Source: Candidatus Limnocylindrales bacterium
GTDB taxonomy: Bacteria; Moduliflexota; Moduliflexia; Moduliflexales; JAUQPW01
DNA length: 64,000 bases
Direction of reading: 5' to 3'
Assembly (NCBI GenBank): GCA_035559535.1
Contig: DATMBG010000035.1
Span: forward strand, 30,581 to 94,580
A program made the translations under genes and the position numbers. A model generated the notes under the pieces. That model worked only from the letters and a program-made list of their open reading frames with translations, was not told the origin of the DNA and searched no databases. Below are positions 42,759 to 51,557 of this stretch, one piece after another. How positions within the stretch are numbered: the stretch's first letter is position 1; each line of letters opens with the position of its first letter.

Positions 42759-43202
42759 ATGATTGAAAACTATGTAGAAATATTACTTATAGAAGACAAT
42801 CCCAACGATGTGAGGCTGGCACTTCATGCCTTCAAGAGAAACAACCTGACCAACCGAATCTATGTGATACGGGACGGAGCGGAAGCCCTGGAGTTTCTCT
42901 TTTGCACCGACCGATATGCTCAACGTAATCCCAGAAACGGCCCCAACCTGATTTTGCTGGATCTGAAACTTCCCTTAATCGATGGTCTGGAAGTCCTACG
43001 GCGTATCAAGGCCGATCCCAATACCCGAACCATTCCTGTGGTTATCCTCACATCTTCCCAGGAGGAACGGGATATCGTTGAAAGCTATCAATTAGGAGTT
43101 AACAGCTATATTGTCAAACCGGTCGATTTCGAACAGTTTGTTGAAGCAGTACGTACTTTAGGATTGTACTGGGTGCTGCTGAATCATCCCCCCATACTTT
43201 AA
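42759..43202 (+). CDS. Stand-alone response regulator, Rcp1-like
   Basis: 147 residues, receiver domain only. Acidic pair [17 protein letters not shown], phospho-acceptor Asp in [21 protein letters not shown], Thr/Ser in [12 protein letters not shown] and Lys in [12 protein letters not shown]. The Rcp1 family of phytochrome-type kinases has this long alpha1-beta2 region. The start at 42759 has AAGGAG 6 nt upstream. The last residues ([12 protein letters not shown]) are family-like. Likely a phosphate shuttle for the upstream kinase. Confidence 0.92.
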   Translation: MIENYVEILLIEDNPNDVRLALHAFKRNNLTNRIYVIRDGAEALEFLFCTDRYAQRNPRNGPNLILLDLKLPLIDGLEVLRRIKADPNTRTIPVVILTSSQEERDIVESYQLGVNSYIVKPVDFEQFVEAVRTLGLYWVLLNHPPIL

Positions 43203-43269
43203 AAGCACTTTATTCCCAAAGAAGTTCCAGGAGAAAAGGCAGAAAATCATATAAAAGGAGAAAATTATC

Positions 43270-46161
43270 ATGTCCCTTCCACTTCAAGTTGTGGTACTCG
43301 AGGATCATCCGGCAGATGCTGAGTTGATGATCTATGAACTGAGCCGGGCCGGGTATAAGCCCAACTGGCAGCGCGTGGAAACTGAGGTAGATTATCTGGT
43401 TCAATTAAACTTGCGACCGGACCTTGTTCTTGCAGATTACTTTCTACCCCAATTTAATGCGCTACAAGCCCTTCGACTTCTCCAAGAGCGTGGATTAGAT
43501 ATTCCCTTCATTGTTGTATCAGGTATGATCGGTGAAGATCTTGCCGTATCCATCATCAAACAAGGGGCAACCGACTATATACTTAAGGATCGACTGGCCC
43601 GATTGGGACCGGCCGTAAAGCAAGCCCTGGAGCAGAAACGACTTCGGGATGAGAAGCAAAGGATCGAAGCTGCTTTACGAGAAAGTGAGGAACGCTTTCG
43701 TTCATTGGTAGAAGGGGTGAAGGATTATGCCATTCTTATGCTGGATCCCAAGGGATATATTGTGAGCTGGAATCCAGGGGCCGAACGTATCCAGGGATAC
43801 CGAACCGAGGAAATCATCGGCCAGCATTTCTCTTGCCTTTATCCCTCCGAAGAAGTTCGGAAGGGTAAACCGGTGTATGCCCTCCAGGTAGCGACAGACA
43901 AAGGTCGATACGAAGAGGAAGGCTGGCTGGTACGCAAGGATGGATCCAAATTCCTGGCCAATACAGTTATTACAGCGCTACGAGATGAGAGGGGTTGTCT
44001 GCGGGGTTTTTCCAAGGTAACCTGCGACATTACAGAACGCAAGCGAGCAGAAGAAGCCTTGCGAGATTCAGAAGAACGATATCGACTCTTATTTGAAAGC
44101 AATCCCAATCCCATGTGGGTTTATGATATAGAAACCCTTTCTTTTCTTGCGGTCAATGAAGCCGCGATCCGTCATTATGGATATTCCCAGGAAGAATTTC
44201 GATCTATGACCCTCCAAGATCTCCGTCCGCTGGAAGATATTCCCCTTCTTCTTGAACGTTTAAAAAGCTTAGGAGATAATCAGATCGCTTTGTGGAGACA
44301 TCGAAAGAAAGATGGAACCATCATCGAGGTGGAAACTATTTCACGCTCTTTAATGTTTGCTGGAAGACCGGCCAGACTTGTCCTGGTGAATGATATTACC
44401 CAACGTAAACAGGTGGAGGAAGCTTTAAAGAAAGCCAACACCCGACTTAACTACCTCCTTAACTACAGCCCAACGGTAATTTATAGCCTGCAGATCGAAC
44501 CTGCCTCTTCCAGAGGGTCTTTTCCCATTACCTTTGTCAGTGAAAATATCCGGGCCTTACTGGGTTATGAAACTGCCGAATGTCTGACAGATCCAGACTG
44601 GTGGATTAATCACATCCATCCCGAAGATCAACCCCACGTTCTTGCCCGGCAGGCTACTATCTTTTCTCATGATTCCCTGGATTATGAATACCGTTTTCAG
44701 CACAAAGACGGGACGTATCGATGGATCCATGACAAAATCAGAGTTGTATACAATGCTGCAGGCAGGCCCATAGACCTGGTCGGCTCGTGGATGGACATTA
44801 CCGAACGTAAGCAAGCCGAAGAAATCGCCCGGTACCTGGCTTATTATGATGCCCTTACGGGTTTGCCTAATCGCATGTTATTCAACGATCGCCTCACCCT
44901 GGCCATAGCCCATGCCCACCGCAATCAACAAAAACTGGCAATTATGTTTCTTGATCTGGATCGTTTTAAAACCATTAACGATACCCTGGGTTATGCCGTG
45001 GGAGACCGCCTCCTGCAAGGTGTTGCAAAACGGTTGAGAAGCCACCTGCGTGGAGAGGACACCCTGGCCCGCCTGGGTGGCGATCGATTCATGCTGTTGT
45101 TGCCAGGAATCACCCAAGTAGAAGATGTAGCCAAGATTGCTCAAAAACTCCTCGAAGTTTTCAAATACCCCTTTTACCTCGAGGGCCACGAACTCTATCT
45201 CACTGCCAGTATCGGGATTACTCTTTACCCCAATGATGGAGAAGATATTCAGACCCTGATGAAAAATGCAGATACAACCCTATATCGGGCCAAAGAACAG
45301 GGGCGTGATACCTATCAATTCTATACCCCCTCCATGAATGACACGGCCCTTGAACGACTGAAATTAGAACACAGTTTACGCCGGGCTTTAGAGCGGGAAG
45401 AATTTGTCATTTATTACCAGCCTCAGGTGAGCCTGAGTACCGGGAAGATCGTTGGAGTGGAAGCGCTGGTAAGATGGCAACATCCAGACCTGGGAATGAT
45501 CCCTCCTATGCAGTTTATCCCCCTGGCAGAAGAAACCGGATTGATTGTACCTTTAGGACTCTGGGTCTTACGTAAGGCCTGTGCCCAAAACAAAGCCTGG
45601 CAAAAATCCGGTCTTCCAGCCTTGTGTATGGCTGTTAATATTTCTGCCCGTTTGTTTAAGCAACCTAATCTGGTAGAAACGATTGCCCGGATACTTAAAG
45701 AAACCCAACTCGATCCGAACTATTTAGAACTGGAACTGACCGAAGGAACCATCATGGAGAATGCAGAAGTAACCATAAAAACCCTTTACCAATTGAAAGA
45801 GATGGGGGTACACTTATCGGTTGATGATTTTGGTACCGGGTACTCTTCGTTAAGTTATTTGAAACGATTTCCCATAGATACCTTAAAAATCGATCGGTCG
45901 TTTGTATTGGATATCACAACAGATCCAGACGATGCCGCCATTGCCCTATTGATAATCAATATGGCCCATAATCTGGGGCTCAAGGTCGTTGCCGAGGGAG
46001 TCGAAACTAAAGAACAACTGGAATTTTTACGTTCCCATCACTGCGATCTGTTCCAGGGCTATCTGTTCAGCCAACCAGTATCTGCCGAAGCGTTTATAAA
46101 ATTGTTGCAAGAAGAACGACGTTTACCTTTACCCGGATTAGATAAAGTATTAAACCCCTAA
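43270..46161 (+). CDS. REC-PAS-PAS-PAS-GGDEF-EAL protein with degenerate GGDRF
   Basis: 963 residues. Receiver at 1-120 (Asp in LVLADYFLPQF), three PAS domains (about 141-260, 262-385, 390-515), GGDEF domain (about 520-680) and EAL domain (about 695-945). The GGDEF motif reads LGGDRF, with Arg606 in place of the catalytic Glu, so cyclase activity is unlikely; the inhibitory RxxD site (RGED) just before it is kept. The EAL motif is intact (VEALVRW, Glu731) with ELTEG, VDDFGTGYSSLSYLKRF, KIDRSF and VVAEGVET, so it should act as a c-di-GMP phosphodiesterase. Close paralogue of the next gene. Confidence 0.93.
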   Translation: MSLPLQVVVLEDHPADAELMIYELSRAGYKPNWQRVETEVDYLVQLNLRPDLVLADYFLPQFNALQALRLLQERGLDIPFIVVSGMIGEDLAVSIIKQGATDYILKDRLARLGPAVKQALEQKRLRDEKQRIEAALRESEERFRSLVEGVKDYAILMLDPKGYIVSWNPGAERIQGYRTEEIIGQHFSCLYPSEEVRKGKPVYALQVATDKGRYEEEGWLVRKDGSKFLANTVITALRDERGCLRGFSKVTCDITERKRAEEALRDSEERYRLLFESNPNPMWVYDIETLSFLAVNEAAIRHYGYSQEEFRSMTLQDLRPLEDIPLLLERLKSLGDNQIALWRHRKKDGTIIEVETISRSLMFAGRPARLVLVNDITQRKQVEEALKKANTRLNYLLNYSPTVIYSLQIEPASSRGSFPITFVSENIRALLGYETAECLTDPDWWINHIHPEDQPHVLARQATIFSHDSLDYEYRFQHKDGTYRWIHDKIRVVYNAAGRPIDLVGSWMDITERKQAEEIARYLAYYDALTGLPNRMLFNDRLTLAIAHAHRNQQKLAIMFLDLDRFKTINDTLGYAVGDRLLQGVAKRLRSHLRGEDTLARLGGDRFMLLLPGITQVEDVAKIAQKLLEVFKYPFYLEGHELYLTASIGITLYPNDGEDIQTLMKNADTTLYRAKEQGRDTYQFYTPSMNDTALERLKLEHSLRRALEREEFVIYYQPQVSLSTGKIVGVEALVRWQHPDLGMIPPMQFIPLAEETGLIVPLGLWVLRKACAQNKAWQKSGLPALCMAVNISARLFKQPNLVETIARILKETQLDPNYLELELTEGTIMENAEVTIKTLYQLKEMGVHLSVDDFGTGYSSLSYLKRFPIDTLKIDRSFVLDITTDPDDAAIALLIINMAHNLGLKVVAEGVETKEQLEFLRSHHCDLFQGYLFSQPVSAEAFIKLLQEERRLPLPGLDKVLNP

Positions 46162-46221
46162 AAGATCCGATGCCTATCGGTTGGCAAGGATGGAAAGACT
46201 CAATCTCAGTCAGGAGGGTTC

Positions 46222-48357
46222 ATGAAGGAACAAGAGCTAAAAATCTTGCTGGTAGAAGATGATGAAGATGATGTAATTCTGATTAAAAGTTTTATCCATT
46301 CAGAAATGAATGGGAGGAAGGTAAGTATGGATTTAGCCTCCTCTTTTCTAGAAGCTATGGCCTGCCTGGATAAGACCCGGTACGATATCTGTTTGTTTGA
46401 CTACAGGTTAGGTCATGTCAATGGCCTGGATCTCCTACGCTCGGTACGGGCCAGGGGAATTACGACTCCGGTTATTTTTCTAACCGGACAGGGGGATGAG
46501 GAAGTTGCCGTAGAGGCCATGAAAGCCGGAGCTACAGATTATCTTATTAAGTCAAAATTATCATCTGACCTTCTCTACAAGTCGATTCGTTACGTGATGG
46601 AGTTACAGAAAAAAGAGGAAGCTTTACGGGAAGGTGAAGAACTTAACTCGCTCATATTGAACTCATTAACCTCCCTTATTGCCGTTTTAGACAAAGAAGG
46701 AAATATTATAGCCGTTAACAAAACCTGGGAACATTTTGCCTTTAAAAATGGGAATAATTTCCCTTCCTGTGCCGGAGTCGGTATAAATTACCTAAAAGTT
46801 TGCAGGCAGGCAGCCGAGGCCGGTATAGAGGGAGCCCGGAAGGCACTGGTTGGTACCCAGGCTGTATTGAACGGCTCTCAAACTCAATTTACCCTGGAAT
46901 ACTCTTTTCACTCCTCCGGGAAAGAACTCTGGTTTTTAATGCGGGTGACCCGACTGGCAGGTAAACATGGCGGTGTCGTGGTTACCCATACGGACATTAC
47001 CGAGCGAAAACAGGCCGAGGAAACCATTCGATATCTGGCGTATCATGATGCCCTCACGAACTTACCCAATCGTACTTTATTCAACGACCGTATTGCTTTG
47101 GCTATGGCCCAGGCACACCGCAATCAGCACAAGCTGGCGGTTATGTTCCTGGATCTGGATCGCTTTAAAATCATCAACGATACGTTGGGACACTCCATAG
47201 GAGATAAACTCTTACAAGATGTTGCGCGACGTTTGACCGCTTGCCTCCGGGAAGGGGATACGGTAGCCCGTCTGGGAGGCGATGAGTTTTTGGTGTTGTT
47301 ACCGAAAGTCGATCAGGTAGAAGATGTTGCCAAGATGGCCGAAAGGATCCTCGAAATTTTCAAGACTCCCTTTCGTCTCGATAACCACGAGCTTTTTATA
47401 TCTTCCAGTATCGGAATTACCCTTTATCCCGGTGATGGGGATAATGTACAGACCTTGTTGAAAAATGCAGATACCGCTTTAAACCGTGCTAAGGCCCAGG
47501 GTCGTAATATCTACCAGTTCTATACCTCGACCATGAACGCCAGGGCCTTTGAAAGGGTGATATTGGAAAGTGGGCTTCGCCGTGCATTGGAACAGGAGGA
47601 ATTTATAGTCTATTACCAGCCCCAGATAAGTCTTCATACCGGACAGATTGTTGGGATGGAGGTTCTGCTGCGTTGGCAGCATCCGGATTTGGGATTGATC
47701 CCTCCCATGAAGTTTATTCCTCTGGCCGAAGATACCGGCTTAATCGTCCAACTGGGGGAATGGGTCCTGCGTACGGCATGTGCTCAAAATAAAGCCTGGC
47801 AACAAGCAGGTTTCCCCCCCCTGTGTGTATCGGTTAACCTCTCGTCCCGGCTGTTCAAACAACAAAATTTAATCCAGCTTATTGACCGAATATTAAAGGA
47901 AACTCAACTGGATCCTCACTATCTGGATTTGGAATTAACAGAAGGAACCGCCATGGAAAATGCTGAGGTAGCCATTATCACCCTGCGAGAACTAAAGAAA
48001 ATGGGAGTGCGGCTATCGATGGATGATTTTGGGACAGGATACTCTTCGTTAAGTTATTTGAAACGATTTCCTATAGATAGGTTGAAAATAGATCGATCCT
48101 TTGTCTTGAATATTACCGTAAACCCCGATGACGCCGTCATTGCTATGCTGATTATCAATATGGCCCACAATCTGAATCTGAAGGTAATTGCCGAGGGGGT
48201 AGAAACCGAAGAGCAGCTATCTTTCTTGCGGCTTCATCATTGCGACGAAATCCAGGGTTTTATCTTTAGTCAACCTGTACCTGCCGAGGTATTTACCAGG
48301 TTCCTGGAAGAAAAACGATGCCTACTGCCTGAAAATCCAGATAAAACCGAAAAATAA
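46222..48357 (+). CDS. REC-PAS-GGDEF-EAL protein with intact GGDEF and EVL variant
   Basis: 711 residues. Receiver at 1-125 (Asp in ICLFDYRLGHVNG), one PAS at about 140-265, GGDEF at about 270-430 with intact LGGDEF (352-356) and I-site REGD, and EAL at about 445-700. The EAL motif reads MEVLLRW: the metal-binding Glu480 stays and Ala becomes Val, a tolerated change in some members. The other catalytic parts (ELTEG, MDDFGTGYSSLSYLKRF, KIDRSF, VIAEGVET) are present. It should at least make c-di-GMP. The catalytic half is very similar to the preceding gene, so the pair arose by duplication. Confidence 0.93.
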   Translation: MKEQELKILLVEDDEDDVILIKSFIHSEMNGRKVSMDLASSFLEAMACLDKTRYDICLFDYRLGHVNGLDLLRSVRARGITTPVIFLTGQGDEEVAVEAMKAGATDYLIKSKLSSDLLYKSIRYVMELQKKEEALREGEELNSLILNSLTSLIAVLDKEGNIIAVNKTWEHFAFKNGNNFPSCAGVGINYLKVCRQAAEAGIEGARKALVGTQAVLNGSQTQFTLEYSFHSSGKELWFLMRVTRLAGKHGGVVVTHTDITERKQAEETIRYLAYHDALTNLPNRTLFNDRIALAMAQAHRNQHKLAVMFLDLDRFKIINDTLGHSIGDKLLQDVARRLTACLREGDTVARLGGDEFLVLLPKVDQVEDVAKMAERILEIFKTPFRLDNHELFISSSIGITLYPGDGDNVQTLLKNADTALNRAKAQGRNIYQFYTSTMNARAFERVILESGLRRALEQEEFIVYYQPQISLHTGQIVGMEVLLRWQHPDLGLIPPMKFIPLAEDTGLIVQLGEWVLRTACAQNKAWQQAGFPPLCVSVNLSSRLFKQQNLIQLIDRILKETQLDPHYLDLELTEGTAMENAEVAIITLRELKKMGVRLSMDDFGTGYSSLSYLKRFPIDRLKIDRSFVLNITVNPDDAVIAMLIINMAHNLNLKVIAEGVETEEQLSFLRLHHCDEIQGFIFSQPVPAEVFTRFLEEKRCLLPENPDKTEK

Positions 48358-48480
48358 ATGGCTCTCCTACCTTAATAGTTATATTTTCCCTGATCAACCT
48401 TATAAAAGAGAGAGTCTGAAAATTTCATGGAGATGAATTTTATAAAATCCATCAGAATGAAGATAAACAGGTGATTATCG

Positions 48481-50757
48481 ATGCAAGAACCCGGTGCAGC
48501 AAAAGAAAAAATCGGAAGGATTTTTATTAAAGTTGGCCTGATAGATGAGGAAAAGTTACAGATTGCCCTGGAAGAAAACAAAAAAAATCCCAGGGAACTT
48601 ATAGGAGAAACTCTGGTACGCCTGAATTTTGTCAGTGAGCAAGATATAGCCAAAGCCCTTTCTTATCAAAACAATGTTCCTTACCTGGATTTAGCCTCGA
48701 CCGTTATCGAACCCATGGCCATTGAATTAATTCCTTTAAAGCTTGCCAGGGAGTATCAAATTTTACCTGTTCGTATTGAAAATAGGGAATTGATTCTAGC
48801 TATGAAGAATCCCCGGGACATAGAAGCCATAGATATGGCTCGCTTTACCAGCGGATTAAATATTCGTCCCGTTGTAGCGGCCGCCGGTGAGATTAAAGAA
48901 GCTATTAATCGGCATTACTCGGCGGGAGAATCAATTAACCAAATTATTCAAAATGTGGCCCAGATTGAAGGAATAGAATTTATCCGGGCCGAGATGGTAG
49001 AAGAAGAGAACATCCTGGAATTAAAAAATAAAAGTGAAATGGGCCCCATTGTCAAATTAGTTAATTCTATTATCTTCCAGAGTGTTTCCGAGAGGGCCAG
49101 TGATCTTCATATTGAACCTCAAGAAAAACTAATCCAGGTAAGACATAGAGTCGATGGAATTTTAAATGAAACTCTACAAATTCCCAAATGGGTACAAAGC
49201 GCTCTGATTTCTCGAATCAAACTCATGGCCGGCATGGATATTGCCGAAAAGCGAATTCCTCAAGATGGTCGAATTAAGCTGAGAAAGGATCATCAGATCC
49301 TGGACCTGAGAGTTTCTACCCTTCCGGTACAGTATGGAGAGAAAGTGGTCATCCGTATCCTGGATAAAAGTAAAAGCGCCTTATCTATTACAGAGTTGGG
49401 GTTCTCATCCGAAGATCTGGAGAGAGTAAAAGAACTTATTAACCTTCCCCAGGGGATGATTTTAGTGTGTGGCCCCACAGGTAGTGGTAAAACCACAACC
49501 CTTTATGCCTTGATTAGTGAAATTTCTCGTAAAAAGATTAATATCGTTACCCTGGAAGATCCCATAGAATATGAAATGAATAGGGTTAACCAGGTTCAGA
49601 TCAATGAAAAAGCCGGATTAACCTTTGCTAAAGCCTTGAGATCCATCCTCAGACAGGATCCTAACGTGATTCTTGTAGGAGAGATTCGAGATAGAGAGAC
49701 GGCGGAGATTGCCATGGGAGCCTCTATGACCGGACACCTGGTCCTAAGCACCCTGCATACCAATGATGCAGTCTCTACCATTGTCCGACTCCTGGACCTG
49801 GGAGTAGCACCCTATTTAATCGCTTCTTCCTTGAGTGGGATCATCTCCCAACGTTTAATCCGAATCCTATGTGATCGGTGTCGAGAAAAATATCAGCCGG
49901 ACCTGGAAAGGCTCAGGAAGATCAGACCCAGGTTGGATAAAGAAATTCCCTTCTATCGAGGTAAGGGATGCGAATATTGTCAGCAAACTGGATATCGGGG
50001 AAGAAAGGGGGTTCATGAAATTTTGATGATAAATGGAGAGATCCGGGAATTGATCAGTCAGAGAGCTCCTGAGCGAAAGATCCGGGAAGCAGCCCTCAAA
50101 GGAGGCATGAAATCCTTAATCGAAAATGCCCTGGAAAAGCTCAAACAAGGTATTACGACCTTGGAAGAGTTAGAACGGGTGGTCTTATTTTCCGAAGAGT
50201 CCAGATCTTTAACCGAATTAAAATGCCCTTCCTGTCAAAAAGTGATGGAACCAGACTGGAAAATCTGCCCCTATTGTGAATCTAAGTTAAAAGAAGCCAT
50301 AACCCCAGAACGGAACGCCCCAATTAAAGGTTTAGAAAAAACGGTTGAGCCTTCAATTAAAGATATCCGGAAGGACTTTAAAGGATTTAAAATCCTTTTG
50401 GTCGATGATAATGAAGTATTGGCGCGAGGATTGGCTTCTTTCCTGGTCAAAAATCAATTTATAGCCACTGCAGCTTCCAATGGAAAAGAAGCCCTGGAAA
50501 TCATCGCACAGAATAAACCTCATCTTATCCTTACAGATATCCCCATGCCCGAGATGGACGGATTAGAGCTTATCAAAACATTACGCCAGGACCCGACGAC
50601 TGCCTTTATTCCGGTGATAGTCCTTTCTCAAAAAACGGCGCCGGAAGAGAGATTAAGAGCCTTTGAATTGGGAGCAGACGATTATATCTTCAAGCCTGTA
50701 TTAGTGGAGGAGCTCTTATATCGAATTAAAGCAGTTTTAAGAAGAACCTATCCCTAA
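48481..50757 (+). CDS. PilB/GspE-type assembly ATPase fused to zinc ribbon and receiver domain
   Basis: 758 residues. N-terminal MshEN-like double motif (about 9-33 and 39-63, IGRIFIKVGLIDEEKLQIAL then IGETLVRLNFVSEQDIAKAL ending SYQ), T2SS ATPase core with Walker A GPTGSGKTT at 331-339, ITLEDPIEYE-type Asp box, Walker B region ILVGEIRDRETAEIAM, CxxC pairs (CDRC, CEYC), then a second zinc ribbon (CPSC / CPYC, about 580-605) and a C-terminal receiver (about 637-755; Asp686, Lys738). It powers type IV pilus or type II secretion assembly. No pilC, pilin or secretin gene is adjacent. MshEN domains bind c-di-GMP in other proteins, so control by the neighbours is plausible. Confidence 0.9.
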   Translation: MQEPGAAKEKIGRIFIKVGLIDEEKLQIALEENKKNPRELIGETLVRLNFVSEQDIAKALSYQNNVPYLDLASTVIEPMAIELIPLKLAREYQILPVRIENRELILAMKNPRDIEAIDMARFTSGLNIRPVVAAAGEIKEAINRHYSAGESINQIIQNVAQIEGIEFIRAEMVEEENILELKNKSEMGPIVKLVNSIIFQSVSERASDLHIEPQEKLIQVRHRVDGILNETLQIPKWVQSALISRIKLMAGMDIAEKRIPQDGRIKLRKDHQILDLRVSTLPVQYGEKVVIRILDKSKSALSITELGFSSEDLERVKELINLPQGMILVCGPTGSGKTTTLYALISEISRKKINIVTLEDPIEYEMNRVNQVQINEKAGLTFAKALRSILRQDPNVILVGEIRDRETAEIAMGASMTGHLVLSTLHTNDAVSTIVRLLDLGVAPYLIASSLSGIISQRLIRILCDRCREKYQPDLERLRKIRPRLDKEIPFYRGKGCEYCQQTGYRGRKGVHEILMINGEIRELISQRAPERKIREAALKGGMKSLIENALEKLKQGITTLEELERVVLFSEESRSLTELKCPSCQKVMEPDWKICPYCESKLKEAITPERNAPIKGLEKTVEPSIKDIRKDFKGFKILLVDDNEVLARGLASFLVKNQFIATAASNGKEALEIIAQNKPHLILTDIPMPEMDGLELIKTLRQDPTTAFIPVIVLSQKTAPEERLRAFELGADDYIFKPVLVEELLYRIKAVLRRTYP

Positions 50758-50896
50758 GAAATTCTTTCCTTTACAAGGCCTCTCCTTTCGTCCCACAGAT
50801 CTTTTCAATATTTCCTTGACTATTCCTCAAATTCCACGGAATATGTAATTAAATGATGGGGGTTCCTCTTCCACTCCGTCATTTAGCAGAGTTGCC

Positions 50897-51499
50897 ATGC
50901 ACGAAATTATTTTTCTTATCAAACAACTCTTCATTCCTTATGGGATTTGGGGATTATTGCTTCTTTCTTTTTTAGATTCCACCTTCGTTCCTATGCCTCA
51001 AGTTATTGATACCCTGGTAATTGTCTTATCCCTTTCTAAGCCCCATTTAATGGCTTTTTACGCCCTGTCTGCAGTGGCTGGATCTTTGCTGGGAACCAGT
51101 ATGCTATATTTTCTCGGCAAAAAGGGTGGACAGGCCTTACTCCATAAAAAGCTCTCCAGGGGAGGCATGGAAAGAATTCAGTATCTTCTTCATAAATATG
51201 ACATACTATCCATTTTATTGGCCGGGATCATCCCTCCACCCTTTCCTTACAAGGCTTTTATTTTCGCCGTGGGGGCTTTTCAGTTACTTTATCATAGATT
51301 TCTTTTAGCAGTCTTCGTATCTCGAAGCTGTCGGTTCTATTTTGAAGGGGTTATGACCGTCTTGTATGGAGAGGAGGTCATAACTTTTCTGAGGGAAAAG
51401 CCCTTATTCGCTGCGTTTATTATCCCGGGGATCTTCTTAGTCGGGTTCCTGATCTATAAGATTCTAATAAATATCTTGACCCGGCAAGAAGCCAGTTGA
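50897..51499 (+). CDS. VTT-domain (DedA/YqaA-like) membrane protein
   Basis: 200 residues, about five hydrophobic segments. SNARE-associated/VTT features are LLSFLDSTFVPMPQVIDTLV near the start, AVAGSLLGTSMLYFLGKKGG in the middle and LLAGIIPPPFPYKAFIFAVGAF, with the conserved proline-rich and glycine segments. Relatives move phospholipids or support membrane homeostasis. Between pilB-like and uvrA genes without obvious functional link. Confidence 0.85.
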   Translation: MHEIIFLIKQLFIPYGIWGLLLLSFLDSTFVPMPQVIDTLVIVLSLSKPHLMAFYALSAVAGSLLGTSMLYFLGKKGGQALLHKKLSRGGMERIQYLLHKYDILSILLAGIIPPPFPYKAFIFAVGAFQLLYHRFLLAVFVSRSCRFYFEGVMTVLYGEEVITFLREKPLFAAFIIPGIFLVGFLIYKILINILTRQEAS

Positions 51500-51557
51500 A
51501 AGGCCTCATCAGGTAAAGACAACCTATGCAGGAAAGAGAGGGAGTGAAGCGTTTAAA

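Noticed and set aside
46222..48357. Loss of phosphodiesterase function in the second GGDEF-EAL protein from EAL to EVL
   Set aside because: The metal-binding Glu and all other catalytic segments are present, so inactivity cannot be claimed.
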